A stretch of 64,000 nt of DNA from UBA5951 sp012269555 (GCA_038147755.1 JAYQTS010000014.1:124001-188000), one strand, 5' to 3'. Shown: positions 1 to 9,815, numbered from the stretch's first letter. Notes: generated from the sequence alone by a model not told the origin. Numbers and translations: made by a program.

Positions 1-469
1 CAACTCTGCCATAAACACGCACTCGGTATTTTCGTGTCCATCCTGTGCTAGGTAATTCTAAGTAACGTGCAAGTCCCCCATCATTTGTCAATAAAATTAT
101 GCCTTCTGAGTCGAGGTCAAGCCTACCAATACTCATTACACGCGGGAGTTTGTTTTTTAATCTGTCAAAAATTGTCTCCCTATTTTTTTCGTCACGATTA
201 GAGACAATAAGTCCACGTGGTTTGTAATATCGCCACAAACGTGTTTCTTCTTGTTTTGGGAGTGGTTTATTATCTACAAGTATCTCATCATTAGGCCTAA
301 CTATATAGGCTGGAGTCTCTAGAGTTATATTATTTACCATAACTCTACCATCACGAATCCAGCTTTCTGCATCTCTTCGTGAACAAAGTCCAGCTCGTGC
401 AATCCGCTTCGCAATCCGCTCAGATTTTGTAATTTTATCTAGTTTAAATGAAGTTTTGAATGGGGGCAT
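1..469 (-). CDS. RluB/RsuA-family pseudouridine synthase (3' end cut by window edge)
   Basis: Isomerises a uridine in rRNA to pseudouridine in the cytoplasm. The 156 visible residues start at the ATG at 469 and run off the left edge without a stop. An S4 RNA-binding domain occupies roughly residues 16-75 (ERIAKRIARAGLCSRRDAE). The catalytic domain follows, with the family motif GRLDLDSEG at about 115-123; Asp118 is the expected catalytic nucleophile. S4 plus GRLD places it in the RsuA/RluB/RluE/RluF group. RluB (23S rRNA) is the usual alphaproteobacterial member, but the missing C-terminus prevents a firm choice. It is divergent from tadA, 92 bp away. Confidence 0.9.
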   Translation of the reverse strand, partial: MPPFKTSFKLDKITKSERIAKRIARAGLCSRRDAESWIRDGRVMVNNITLETPAYIVRPNDEILVDNKPLPKQEETRLWRYYKPRGLIVSNRDEKNRETIFDRLKNKLPRVMSIGRLDLDSEGIILLTNDGGLARYLELPSTGWTRKYRVRVYGRV

Positions 470-561
470 AATAAGAGAAGTAGAGCATAAAAAGGAAGGA
501 AAAAATAGTCTGAAGAAAACAACATATTGCTTTTTTCATTTAGTTTTGTCATTGCCTAGAT

Positions 562-1059
562 ATGAGTTACAAAGATCACATGAAATTGGCGTTGCAATAC
601 GCAGAAAGAGCATTCCAGATTGGTGAAGTCCCTGTAGGAGCAGTGATTGTCAATGCAGATGGAAATGTTATTGCTACTGCACATAATTTAGTTGAATCGG
701 AGTTAGATGCCACCTCACATGCTGAATGCCTTGTTTTAAGGAAAGCTATGAGACGCCTAGGTCAAAAATATCTTGAAAAATGTGATTTATGGGTAACGCT
801 TGAGCCTTGTGCAATGTGTGCAGGGGCTATTTCAAATGCAAGAATTCGTAGGCTATATTATGCAGTAGAGGATAAAAAAGGGGGCGCTGTAGATAATGGC
901 AGCCGTGTGTTTAGCCATCCAACTTGTCATCATAAACCAGAAATTTATAGTGGTATAATGGAAACACAATCAGCAAGCTTACTTAAGAAGTTTTTTAAGA
1001 AGGCGCTAGAAATCAGCAATATCTGTTCTGTAAAAACCATTTTCCCAATTAATTTTTGA
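562..1059 (+). CDS. tadA: tRNA-specific adenosine deaminase TadA
   Basis: Deaminates A34 to inosine in the anticodon of tRNA-Arg(ACG), a normally essential decoding step. The zinc/catalytic motifs are complete: HAE at residues 53-55 (His ligand and proton-shuttle Glu) and PCAMC at 82-86 (two Cys ligands). The gene as read overlaps the convergent purD by 54 bp and ends in an unusual tail (ISNICSVKTIFPINF). If one T is removed from the T6 run at 991-996, the frame instead ends in KKFLRRR with a stop at 1007-1009. That gives 148 aa, close to the usual TadA length, with the two convergent stop codons sharing a CTAG. I suspect that shorter form is the true gene end. Confidence 0.93.
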   Translation: MSYKDHMKLALQYAERAFQIGEVPVGAVIVNADGNVIATAHNLVESELDATSHAECLVLRKAMRRLGQKYLEKCDLWVTLEPCAMCAGAISNARIRRLYYAVEDKKGGAVDNGSRVFSHPTCHHKPEIYSGIMETQSASLLKKFFKKALEISNICSVKTIFPINF

Positions 1060-2265
1060 TACGGTTTCATAAGCTTCCAAGCGTGCTTTTTGATAACTCT
1101 TCGCTTTAGCAGTTATGCTTAACACGCGTCCACCTTTCGCGATTATTTCGCCTTTCTGATTCATTGCAGTCCCTGAGTGGTAGATAAAACAATCTGTGTT
1201 CAATGAGACAAGGTCTATATCTTTAATTATTGAATTAGGCTCATAGCTGCCAGGGTATCCTTTATTGGCCATAACGACGGTAATTGCTACGTCATTGCTA
1301 AACTTAATAACTGCATCCTTTTGGGTTTGATTACAATGCTGAAGAATTAGGTCTAGCAAATCACTTTCTAGTCTAGGCAAGATAACTTGAGCTTCAGGGT
1401 CACCAAATCTGCAATTAAATTCTATGACTTTCGGACCTGTATCTGTCAGCATCAGTCCTGCATATAATATCCCGGTATAGGGCTTACCATCTAATACCAT
1501 TCCTTTTGCAACCGGATTTAAGATTTTCTCAATTATATGTTCACGTAATTTGTTCGTTTCATCTGGTGATGGGCTCACTGCGCCCATTCCACCTGTATTG
1601 GGTCCTTCATCTCCATTAAATGCCCTTTTATGGTCCCTTGCACTTGCAAGCCAAATTACTTCTTCAGAGTCAATGAGCGCAAAAGCGGATAGTTCAGCGC
1701 CACAAATGCATTCTTCTACTATTATAGTATCACTAGCTGCTCCAAAACCACCGGAAAGCATCATATCAATCGTATCGAAGGCTTGTTTTTTTGTTTTACA
1801 GACAACAACACCTTTTCCTGCAGCAAGGCCATCTGCTTTAACCACACATTCTGAGCCCATTTCATCTACATATTTTTTGGCTTTTTGGTTATCTGTAAAA
1901 CGACTAAAATTAGGTTGCGGTATATCATATCGCTTGCAGAAATCACGTGCAAAATATTTAGACCCCTCTAGTTCCGCCGCTGCAGCACTTGGTCCGAATG
2001 CCAAGATATTACTTGCCCGTAAAGCATCTGCGAGTCCTGCAACCAGGGGCACTTCAGGGCCGATAACGACAAGCTCAATATTAAATCTTTTACATTCCTG
2101 AATGATTGCTTCGTTATTTTCAGATGACAATTCAATACAAGTGGCAAATTTAGATATACCTGGGTTTCCAGGAGCGGCATATAGTCGTGTACACTTTATT
2201 GAAGTTGAAATGGCTTTTGCAAGTGCATGTTCCCTTCCACCTCCTCCAACAATTAATACGTTCAT
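1006..2265 (-). CDS. purD: Phosphoribosylamine--glycine ligase PurD
   Basis: ATP-dependent joining of phosphoribosylamine and glycine to make GAR, the second step of de novo purine synthesis (cytoplasmic). At 419 aa it has the usual family length. The N-terminal Rossmann-like motif MNVLIVGGGGREHALA, the ATP-grasp region (VVKADGLAAGKGVVV near residue 142) and the signature RFGDPEAQVILPRL near 287 are all intact. It is convergent with tadA, with overlapping ends, and divergent from xseA. The other purine gene in the window, purH, lies 38 kb away, so purine genes are dispersed here. Confidence 0.97.
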   Translation of the reverse strand: MNVLIVGGGGREHALAKAISTSIKCTRLYAAPGNPGISKFATCIELSSENNEAIIQECKRFNIELVVIGPEVPLVAGLADALRASNILAFGPSAAAAELEGSKYFARDFCKRYDIPQPNFSRFTDNQKAKKYVDEMGSECVVKADGLAAGKGVVVCKTKKQAFDTIDMMLSGGFGAASDTIIVEECICGAELSAFALIDSEEVIWLASARDHKRAFNGDEGPNTGGMGAVSPSPDETNKLREHIIEKILNPVAKGMVLDGKPYTGILYAGLMLTDTGPKVIEFNCRFGDPEAQVILPRLESDLLDLILQHCNQTQKDAVIKFSNDVAITVVMANKGYPGSYEPNSIIKDIDLVSLNTDCFIYHSGTAMNQKGEIIAKGGRVLSITAKAKSYQKARLEAYETVSKINWENGFYRTDIADF

Positions 2266-2397
2266 CTTCGCTTATCCATAAATTATATTAATTAAATCTA
2301 TTTGTCTTTAGAATGCTTATATATTCAGCTGATGTCGGCCGTTGTCTAAATTGAGGTATCTGTGCCATAAATAGAACATTAGAACAATGATATTTAC

Positions 2398-3873
2398 ATG
2401 AGAAACTATATTTTGTCTGAAAAAGAAACACTTTCGAACCAACCAATATACACAGTCGCTGATTTATCAAACGCGGTAAAACGGGCGATTGAGTCTAATT
2501 TCGATTTTGTTAGAGTTCGCGGTGAAATTTCAAAGCCAGCTTCTCCGGGTTCTGGACATATTTATTTTAGCTTAAAAGATCTAAACGTTACTTTAGCCTG
2601 TGTTATTTGGAAAGGACAGCTAAGTCATATTGATATTCAACCAGAGGAGGGTATGGACGTTATTTGTACAGGAAAATTAACAACATTTTCTGGACAGTCA
2701 CGCTATCAATTAAATGTAATCCAAATTGAATATTCTGGTGAAGGGGCATTACTTAAACAATTAGAGGTATTAAAAAGGCAACTTCAAGCTGAGGGTTTAT
2801 TCTCTGAAGATCGAAAGCAAAAAATACCATATTTGCCATCTGTGATAGGGGTAGTAACGTCGCCAACCGGCGCTGTAATAAGAGATATTCTGCATAGATT
2901 ATCAGAAAGATTTGGTGTTCGTGTTTTAATTGCGCCAGTTCCCGTTCAAGGCTTGGGAGCAGAAAAGCATATTGCAAATGCGATCACTGCGTTTAATCAA
3001 TTGTCCCAATCTGAGAATATCCCAAAACCTCACGTTATCATTGTAGCTCGTGGTGGTGGCTCACTTGAAGATCTTTGGTGTTTTAATGAGGAAGTTGTTG
3101 TAAGAGCGGTCTCTGAAAGCAAAATACCTATTATTTCTGCTGTTGGGCATGAGACAGATACAACATTAATTGATTATGCTGCTGATATAAGGGCTCCAAC
3201 CCCAACTGCGGCAGCAGAAATTGCAACCCCCGTTTTAACAGAGTTAATAACACGTATAAATGAGCTTAATTTTAGAACAAGCCAAGCCATAGATAGAAAG
3301 TTTCTCTTCAAAGAGAATCAACTCACTACCGCAATTCGAGGACTTATACATCCTTCAGATCAAATTAATAATTATAGTCAAAGAATTGATATTATGAATG
3401 AGCGAATTGAAAAAACATTGCAAAATATTATTAGTTCAAAACAGAATTATTTAACACGTTTGTTTGAGAAAATGCCAAAACCTGAGCAAAAGCTCACTAA
3501 CATTCAGTCAATTATAATAGAAGCAAATGAACGGATGAAAGCACAAATTGAAAAAATTCTTTTGAATTCAGAGCAGACGGTTCTGAGATATGGGCAATTA
3601 TTGGACGCTTTTTCTTTTAAGAGGGTACTTGAAAAGGGTTTTGTGTTAGTAACTGATAGAGAAGGAAACCCAGTTAAACAATCGCAGGATGCCGAAACAG
3701 GTGCATATATAAATCTTCAGTTTTACGATGCTAAAAGACAAGCACAACTTGACCCAGACACATTAAATACAGTTGATAATAAAGGTGACAATAGCTCAGA
3801 AAAACGTGAAATTTCTAAACAAAAAGAAAATAATAAAAAAAATAAAATGGAATTACAGCCCAAATTATTATAG
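2398..3873 (+). CDS. xseA: Exodeoxyribonuclease VII large subunit
   Basis: Large subunit of exonuclease VII, which degrades single-stranded DNA to oligonucleotides in both directions. The 491-aa product has an N-terminal OB-fold (about residues 18-115, with VRGEISKPASPGSGHIYFSLKD), then the catalytic domain with GVVTSPTGAVIRDILHRL, VIIVARGGGSLEDLW and ISAVGHETDTTLIDYAAD. A long helical region follows, then a Lys/Asn-rich tail of about 40 residues that looks disordered. The small subunit xseB is not adjacent. The gene ends 28 bp from the convergent lpxL, with no obvious terminator between them. Confidence 0.96.
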   Translation: MRNYILSEKETLSNQPIYTVADLSNAVKRAIESNFDFVRVRGEISKPASPGSGHIYFSLKDLNVTLACVIWKGQLSHIDIQPEEGMDVICTGKLTTFSGQSRYQLNVIQIEYSGEGALLKQLEVLKRQLQAEGLFSEDRKQKIPYLPSVIGVVTSPTGAVIRDILHRLSERFGVRVLIAPVPVQGLGAEKHIANAITAFNQLSQSENIPKPHVIIVARGGGSLEDLWCFNEEVVVRAVSESKIPIISAVGHETDTTLIDYAADIRAPTPTAAAEIATPVLTELITRINELNFRTSQAIDRKFLFKENQLTTAIRGLIHPSDQINNYSQRIDIMNERIEKTLQNIISSKQNYLTRLFEKMPKPEQKLTNIQSIIIEANERMKAQIEKILLNSEQTVLRYGQLLDAFSFKRVLEKGFVLVTDREGNPVKQSQDAETGAYINLQFYDAKRQAQLDPDTLNTVDNKGDNSSEKREISKQKENNKKNKMELQPKLL

Positions 3874-3901
3874 CAATGCAAGGATTTCTGACTGAGATAT
3901 C

Positions 3902-4804
3902 TTATACATTAATACTTCCCCAGCGTCTGTGAGGCCATAGCCATTGATCGGGATGTTTTTTTATCCAGTCTTCAACTAGCTCATTTATATGTTTTGCCAC
4001 AGCGAGAATTTCTTCATCTGTGGCAGCTTTTTTCACCGTAACTGGTTCGTGAACAATAATTTTATAATAGGCACCATTAGTCCTTATAGTCTCGACAGGA
4101 AAGAGTTTAATCTGCAGTTTGGCCGCAATTTTTATGTGTGCAATAGGTGTTTTAGCAGGCATGCCAAAAAATGGAACCATGCGACCTTCGCGAAGTTGCT
4201 GGTCGATTAGTATGGCTATAACGCCATTTTCTTGGACAGTAGATAACATTCCTGATGCTGCTTTTCGACCCTTTTGAAAGAAGTTTGCATTTAAATATTT
4301 TTGACGTTTTTGGATTAAAAAATTAGCGAGTGGATTGTTCAGAGGTCGATAGACTATTCCTGATTTTCTATTTAGTCTCTTTAATATAGTTGGAATTACT
4401 TCCCAATTTGCTTGATGGGCACCAATAATTATGCTCCCCTCTTCGCATCCAGCAATTTTTTCTAGTCCTTCTATTTGAACTCGTTTTGACGAATTCATTA
4501 AACTAAGAGTATGAGAAAATTCTCCTATATTACGTCCTAGATTCCACCACATAGCTGATAAAATTTGATTATGCTCGTTTTCTGAAAGTTCTGGTATTGC
4601 AAGTGATAGATTTGCTCTTGCTCTTTTATGCCAGCTTGTCAAAGGGCCTATTTTTGAACCCAACCAGCCTATAGATGAGCTCGCAATATCAATAGGTACA
4701 ATTCGTAAAATAAGAAGTACGAAAAATAACAATATAGCTTCAATAGGCCAAATTATATAGCGAATTAGAAATTGTTTTAACTTGGGATTACGATGATATG
4801 ACAT
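3902..4804 (-). CDS. lpxL: Lipid A biosynthesis acyltransferase (LpxL/HtrB family)
   Basis: Transfers a secondary acyl chain onto Kdo-lipid A precursor at the inner membrane. An N-terminal membrane segment (IEAILLFFVLLILRIVPI) precedes the LABLAT domain; GAHQANWE carries the HX4E catalytic motif. The C-terminal WLWPHRRW is typical of the family. I choose the ATG at 4804 (MSYHRNPK), which overlaps lpxK by 17 bp; an upstream ATG at 4822 would add six residues. It is the last gene of the minus-strand run DUF374-waaA-lpxK-lpxL, a lipid A/Kdo assembly operon. Secondary acyltransferase versus a paralogue of different chain specificity cannot be told from sequence. Confidence 0.9.
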   Translation of the reverse strand: MSYHRNPKLKQFLIRYIIWPIEAILLFFVLLILRIVPIDIASSSIGWLGSKIGPLTSWHKRARANLSLAIPELSENEHNQILSAMWWNLGRNIGEFSHTLSLMNSSKRVQIEGLEKIAGCEEGSIIIGAHQANWEVIPTILKRLNRKSGIVYRPLNNPLANFLIQKRQKYLNANFFQKGRKAASGMLSTVQENGVIAILIDQQLREGRMVPFFGMPAKTPIAHIKIAAKLQIKLFPVETIRTNGAYYKIIVHEPVTVKKAATDEEILAVAKHINELVEDWIKKHPDQWLWPHRRWGSINV

Positions 4805-5789
4805 TTTCAAACATAGTTTCAAGAAATGATACTATTTTTATAGTATCATCTGCAGAGAAATGAATTCTAACTGGCACAGTTAGAACTCTGTCACGCCAAT
4901 CAGAAGGCAATCTCATCCAATCTTTTTGTGTTGTAACAAGTTCGGCCCCAGATTGCATCGCCTCCTCGTATAATTGGGTTAAATCTGCATCGGTGTACGG
5001 ATGGTGGTCTGCAAAGTGTGCTTCTCCAACAAGGTCAGCCCCAATATCATTCAATGTTTTGAAAAACCGTGATGGGTTACCAATTCCTGCAAAACCGTAG
5101 ACACGTCTATTTTTCATTTTCTCAACTATTTCTTCGTCGGGCTGGAGTTCTCCTGTAAAAATAGGAATATGGGGTGGAATTTTTTGTCCCAAACCTGTTT
5201 CATCTTTCCCATTAAAAATTACCAAATCTATATTTTGTATACCAACTTCCAATTTCTGCCGCATTGGTCCCGCTGGTAATAAAAAACCATTTCCAATTCC
5301 AAACTTTCCATCGAACACGGCAATATTTAAATCTTTTTTTAATGTTGGATTCTGAAGGCCATCATCCATTACTATGCAGTCATATTTTTTTTTGTCTAAT
5401 ATATGGTTTGCCCCTAAAGGTCTGTTCCTGCTTACACACACATCCAGTGAGTGAGCCATCATTAGAGGTTCATCACCAACATCCAATGATTGATGAAGAT
5501 TTGTACTAACAAAAATTGGCCCTTTTTCCTTGCCACCAAATCCACGCGTTAAAATTGAAGTTGATTTTCCAATGCCTGATAGAAATCTGCATAAAGTAAT
5601 TACGACAGGTGTTTTACCACTTCCACCAACAGTAAGATTACCTACACAAATAACTGGAATTTCTGTTTCTTTAGTGTTCAATATTTTTTGTTGTGCATAG
5701 TGGCCAAAACGCCAGATATAGCTAACCGGAAATAAGATAACCGACTGCCAGCTAAGTTCAGTCCAAAAATGGGGTGTTTTGATTGGCAT
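4788..5789 (-). CDS. lpxK: Tetraacyldisaccharide 4'-kinase LpxK
   Basis: Phosphorylates the 4' position of the lipid A disaccharide at the cytoplasmic face of the inner membrane, giving lipid IVA. The 333-aa product has the expected N-terminal membrane-associated helix and the P-loop GNLTVGGSGKTPVV at about residues 50-63. Further family blocks are LTRGFGGK and VMDDGLQNPTL (Walker-B-like Asp pair). Its start codon directly abuts the stop of waaA (5789/5790) and its 3' end overlaps lpxL, so translation is probably coupled. Confidence 0.96.
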   Translation of the reverse strand: MPIKTPHFWTELSWQSVILFPVSYIWRFGHYAQQKILNTKETEIPVICVGNLTVGGSGKTPVVITLCRFLSGIGKSTSILTRGFGGKEKGPIFVSTNLHQSLDVGDEPLMMAHSLDVCVSRNRPLGANHILDKKKYDCIVMDDGLQNPTLKKDLNIAVFDGKFGIGNGFLLPAGPMRQKLEVGIQNIDLVIFNGKDETGLGQKIPPHIPIFTGELQPDEEIVEKMKNRRVYGFAGIGNPSRFFKTLNDIGADLVGEAHFADHHPYTDADLTQLYEEAMQSGAELVTTQKDWMRLPSDWRDRVLTVPVRIHFSADDTIKIVSFLETMFENVISS

Positions 5790-7052
5790 CTAGGGTTTTT
5801 GCTCTATAGTTGATATAATATAATGTGCCGCTTTTGCAGGACGCATGCAAGCTTCTTGAGCAATTTTTTGACCCTTCATTAAAGCTTTTTCCATTCTGTT
5901 ATTAGGTTTAAGAATATCTTCTAATGTCCTTCTGAGAGTTTGATTTGATTTAACTTGATGTATCATCCCTGTTTTAATTAACAAAGAATAGTCAGACTTA
6001 TTTTTAAAAATAGACTTACCACATATTATTGCTTTTCCTGCAAGTGCAGGCTCAATAGGGTTATGCCCTCCAGACTTAAAAAAGCTACCACCAAGAACAA
6101 TAATATCTGCAACATTGTACAAGCACCTCATTTCTCCCATGCTATCACTTAGAAAATAACGATGTTTAGAACTCGGTAGTTCTCCTTTTGAACGTCTTGG
6201 CATTGAACCTAATCGGTTTATAATTTCTTCAGCTCTATTGAGGTGTCTTGGCGCAAATATTAAGAGAAATTTCTCAGAACTAGCTATTTTCGAAACTGCG
6301 TTTGCAATAAGTACCTCCTCATTTTCATGAGTTGATGCAGCAAGTATTATTTTATATTTAGTTTCCTTTGCATAGTTTCTCAGGGCCAACTCATAAGGAG
6401 ATTTTGGCAAGTTCATGAGGGGGCTGTTTTTAAGTGAACCAAAATTCAAAAACTTTGGCCCACCGTTACACTTCGCTATGTTCGCTAGCTGTTCGAAGCG
6501 TTTTTTTTGTTCATTATCAATAGCTAATATTAATGAAGGGCTTGAAAAAAGCTGTTTTGCAAGCAACGGATTTTTTTCCCATTTTGACTTTGAAGATTTT
6601 GAGATTTGGCTCGAAGCAAATATTATAGGGATTTGTCTTTTCTTTGTTTGAGTAATTAGATTGAACCAGAAATCAGATTCCAAAAATAAGGCACAATCAG
6701 GCTTCCAGTAATTCAAAAAATTAGAAACCCAGGTTAAGTGATCTAATGGCTGAAATGCATGTATAACGGGCATTTTAGAACAGTTCTTATCAATATTTTC
6801 AGCTGAAGTTATTGTATTTGTAGTTATTAAAAAATGCCAATCTGGGCGTAAATTTTTTAAATAACCAACCAGATTTATGGCTGCGTGAGACTCGCCAAGA
6901 GAAACCGCATGTAACCATATTAATTTTCCCTTAGGACGAGGTAATTTATATCCTCGACCAAATCTTTCATTTAAACGTAACTTATCTTCTTTCCTCTTCC
7001 TAAACGAAAATACAAAAAGAATCGAATAAAAGGAAAAAGGAACCCCCAGCAT
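5790..7052 (-). CDS. waaA: 3-deoxy-D-manno-octulosonic acid (Kdo) transferase WaaA
   Basis: Transfers Kdo from CMP-Kdo onto lipid IVA; inner-membrane associated GT-B glycosyltransferase. The 420-aa product starts with a short hydrophobic segment, then the N-terminal donor/acceptor domain with WLHAVSLGES (the Glu of SLGE is the catalytic base of the family). The C-terminal half carries LAASTHENEE and LGGSFFKSGGHNPIEPA, the CMP-Kdo-binding signature. It sits between DUF374 and lpxK in the usual alphaproteobacterial order. Mono- versus bifunctional activity cannot be predicted. Confidence 0.95.
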   Translation of the reverse strand: MLGVPFSFYSILFVFSFRKRKEDKLRLNERFGRGYKLPRPKGKLIWLHAVSLGESHAAINLVGYLKNLRPDWHFLITTNTITSAENIDKNCSKMPVIHAFQPLDHLTWVSNFLNYWKPDCALFLESDFWFNLITQTKKRQIPIIFASSQISKSSKSKWEKNPLLAKQLFSSPSLILAIDNEQKKRFEQLANIAKCNGGPKFLNFGSLKNSPLMNLPKSPYELALRNYAKETKYKIILAASTHENEEVLIANAVSKIASSEKFLLIFAPRHLNRAEEIINRLGSMPRRSKGELPSSKHRYFLSDSMGEMRCLYNVADIIVLGGSFFKSGGHNPIEPALAGKAIICGKSIFKNKSDYSLLIKTGMIHQVKSNQTLRRTLEDILKPNNRMEKALMKGQKIAQEACMRPAKAAHYIISTIEQKP

Positions 7053-7090
7053 AATTGATATAAAAAGGGTTAATATACATTTATGGTCTC

Positions 7091-7819
7091 TTATTTTTTT
7101 TTTCTCTTTATGCTTTCAGGTTTAGCAACTAGATAGTCACATTTTTCAGTCAGAATATTCAGCTCATTTTCAATTTGAAGACGCCAGCTCTCAAATATTT
7201 CCCTAGAAATTTGTCTTTTTTTATCTAGTATCTCATTTTTTTTTCTTTTTAGTGTAGAAAGTCTGATTGGTTCTCCCCATAAAACCAACGAGCTACTAAA
7301 GGGTTTTGGAATTCTGGTCTTATCCCAGCTATTAAGAACCCATTGTCTATCTGCTGCAAATACAACTGGAATAATTTCAATGCCAGTTAGATGAGCTAAA
7401 GCAATTGGCCCCATAGCAAGTGTTCTTGCTGGACCTCTTGGTCCATCAGGTGTTATACCTACATTGTGTCCCTTTTTGAGCTCTTTAGCGAGCTCACGAA
7501 AACCACTCAATGCTTGTTTGTTAGATGACCCCCAAACAACATTCAATCCGACTAACTTGATTGCCTTACCAAGAATTTTTCCATCTGAGTGAGGAGAATT
7601 TAACGTTGTGATTGGCCTTGGCAGGTTCCAAGTCATACCAATAATATGCTCGTGCCAAGAAATAATTATATATGGTTTTTTACGCCTTTTAATTAACTTA
7701 TAGGTGTGTTTATTTTCGTGCTTCCATCTAACTGTCACGCCAAGAAAAAAAATAATGCCAGCTAAAAGCAATGAGAAAAACGTTCTTCCTATGAAAAAAT
7801 GACTTAGTTTTTTGATCAT
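7091..7819 (-). CDS. DUF374 lysophospholipid acyltransferase-like protein
   Basis: Member of the DUF374 family found next to waaA/lpxK in alphaproteobacteria and related to PlsC-like acyltransferases. I use the internal ATG at 7819 (MIKKLSHFF), giving 242 aa, because the family usually starts just before the membrane helix; the ORF is open up to an ATG at 7915. Visible features are one hydrophobic N-terminal helix (FSLLLAGIIFFLGVTV), then WHEHIIGM, GITPDGPRGPAR (family signature) and IIPVVFAADRQW. The C-terminus is Lys-rich. A role in envelope lipid or lipid A modification is inferred from neighbours; the acyl substrate is unknown. Confidence 0.85.
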   Translation of the reverse strand: MIKKLSHFFIGRTFFSLLLAGIIFFLGVTVRWKHENKHTYKLIKRRKKPYIIISWHEHIIGMTWNLPRPITTLNSPHSDGKILGKAIKLVGLNVVWGSSNKQALSGFRELAKELKKGHNVGITPDGPRGPARTLAMGPIALAHLTGIEIIPVVFAADRQWVLNSWDKTRIPKPFSSSLVLWGEPIRLSTLKRKKNEILDKKRQISREIFESWRLQIENELNILTEKCDYLVAKPESIKRKKK

Positions 7820-8057
7820 ATTTTGGGCAATAAAGCTAATTGTGTTATGATGGTCAAAACCATTCGATATTTCAAAACCACACATTTTTCTATCACGTCT
7901 TTGGAAAATTCGCAATTTGTTGTCATTTTATAGAATTTTCATAAAAAGTGAGTTATCTGCTTAGAATGTGGTAATAAGATTACTGTTGTAGGTAAAAATA
8001 ATACGATAGTATGTCAAAAACAAATTAAGTTTAAATTTTGTTTTATTAAGGGTAGGA

Positions 8058-9812
8058 ATGCCAAAATCAGAAAGCAAAACATCTGTGGTTTATCGAGAAA
8101 TCTGGTCCAGATTTGCAAAACCTTTTACCAGACTATTTATAATAGCAATTTTTTTAATGATAATAGTTGCTGCATCAAGTGCTATTTATCCTGCTACGAT
8201 GCAACAGGTTTTCAATCACCTTGCTGGAGAGGAAACTCTTATTAAGCATAATTTTATTATCATCGTTCCAATAATTATTATTTTCATAGCAATGGTCAAA
8301 GCATCAGCGATGTATCTTCAAATAATCACGGTTAATCGATTTGCACAATCTATTGCAACTTCAATGCAAGATAAGATGATGAACCATTTATTATACGCGG
8401 ATTTAGGGGTGATTACCCAACATCCGTCAGGCGTTTTTATTTCTCGTATAATGAATGATGTGAATCTGGTAAAAGAGGCTGTTGTTAGGTTGTCTAATAA
8501 TCTTATAAGAGATTCATTAACTATTCTAGTAATGATTGGAATGATGTTTTGGTTTGATTTTTGGCTTTCCATTCTAGTATTGGCAATTTATCCAATTGCT
8601 TTTCAACCGATTTTTTTGATTGGCCGCAGGCAGCGTCATCATGCACATCAATTGCAGATCACCATGGAAAATGTAACTTCAATCATATCAGAAATTATCG
8701 GTGGTAGCAGAATGATAAAGGCTTTTGAGCTTGAAGATAAACAGACTGTGCGTGCCTCTAAAATATTTGATAAACTAAAAATTGCTTATTTATCTTTATT
8801 GTCAGGAAGGGCCCGTATAGATCCCTTGTTAGAGGCATTAGGGGGTATCGCGGTTGCAGGAGTGGTTGGTGTTGCAAGTTGGCGTATTAGTAATGGAGAA
8901 ATGCTTGTTGGTGATGTGGTTGGTTTTATCACTGCATTGTTGATGCTAGTTCAGCCTGTAAGAGCTATTGGAACATTAAATGCTGTGACTCAAGAAGGGT
9001 TATCGGCTGGAAAAAGAGTGTTAGAATTATTATCTACGAAACCTACTATTAGGTCATCTGAAAATGCAGTTATATTAAAAACTAATAAAGCTGAAATTGA
9101 GTTTTCAAATGTCTCATTTTCATTTAAGGACAAACCTATTTTAAAGGATATAAGTTTTAAAATAAATGAGGGAGAAACAGTTGCTTTGGTTGGTGAAAGT
9201 GGTGCCGGAAAATCAACTTTAATCAATCTTATACCAAGATTTTTTGATATAAATAGAGGTAGAATTCTCATTAATAATAAAGATATCAGAGAGCTCAACA
9301 TAAAAAGTTTACGAGCGCATATTGCGCTAATAAGCCAAGATTCAATCTTGTTTGATAATACAGTAATGGAAAACATTCGCTTTGGCAGGCAAAATGCCAC
9401 GGAGACAGAAATTATGGATGCTGCAAAAAAAGCTGCAGCGGATGATTTTATTTGTGAACTTGCAGGCGGTTATAGCGCCTTAGTTGGGCCTCATGGAAAC
9501 TTACTTTCAGGTGGACAAAGGCAACGGATAGCAATTGCAAGAGCCATTTTGAAAGATGCTCCTATTTTACTTATGGATGAGGCTACCTCATCACTTGACG
9601 CTCAATCTGAACAGAAAGTTCAAGTTGGACTAGAGCAATCAATTAAAGGTCGAACAAGTCTTATTATTGCTCACCGTCTTTCAACGATTAAATCCGTAGA
9701 TAGGATATATGTATTGAAAGCAGGGAAGATTATAGAGACAGGGACGCACGAGAGTTTGTTAGCTCAAGCAGGTACATATTCAAAAATGATTTCACTTCAG
9801 CAATTTTCATGA
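8058..9812 (+). CDS. MsbA-type ABC exporter (fused permease-ATPase)
   Basis: Half-size ABC transporter of 584 aa, probably a homodimeric lipid A or lipid flippase in the inner membrane. The N-terminal about 320 residues hold six predicted membrane helices (first at FIIAIFLMIIVAASSAIYP). The nucleotide-binding domain has Walker A GESGAGKST, the Q-loop, signature LSGGQRQRIAIARA, Walker B ILLMDEATSSLD and the H-loop IIAHRLST. The start at 8058 has a GGGTAGG ribosome-binding site. Its divergent position beside the lpxL-waaA block favours the MsbA role, but other lipid or peptide exporters share this architecture. Confidence 0.9.
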   Translation: MPKSESKTSVVYREIWSRFAKPFTRLFIIAIFLMIIVAASSAIYPATMQQVFNHLAGEETLIKHNFIIIVPIIIIFIAMVKASAMYLQIITVNRFAQSIATSMQDKMMNHLLYADLGVITQHPSGVFISRIMNDVNLVKEAVVRLSNNLIRDSLTILVMIGMMFWFDFWLSILVLAIYPIAFQPIFLIGRRQRHHAHQLQITMENVTSIISEIIGGSRMIKAFELEDKQTVRASKIFDKLKIAYLSLLSGRARIDPLLEALGGIAVAGVVGVASWRISNGEMLVGDVVGFITALLMLVQPVRAIGTLNAVTQEGLSAGKRVLELLSTKPTIRSSENAVILKTNKAEIEFSNVSFSFKDKPILKDISFKINEGETVALVGESGAGKSTLINLIPRFFDINRGRILINNKDIRELNIKSLRAHIALISQDSILFDNTVMENIRFGRQNATETEIMDAAKKAAADDFICELAGGYSALVGPHGNLLSGGQRQRIAIARAILKDAPILLMDEATSSLDAQSEQKVQVGLEQSIKGRTSLIIAHRLSTIKSVDRIYVLKAGKIIETGTHESLLAQAGTYSKMISLQQFS

Positions 9813-9815
9813 TCA

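Noticed and set aside
1550..2101. Plus-strand ORF (183 codons) opposite purD
   Set aside because: Antisense shadow of purD; Ser/Ala/Pro-rich with no recognisable domain or ribosome-binding site.
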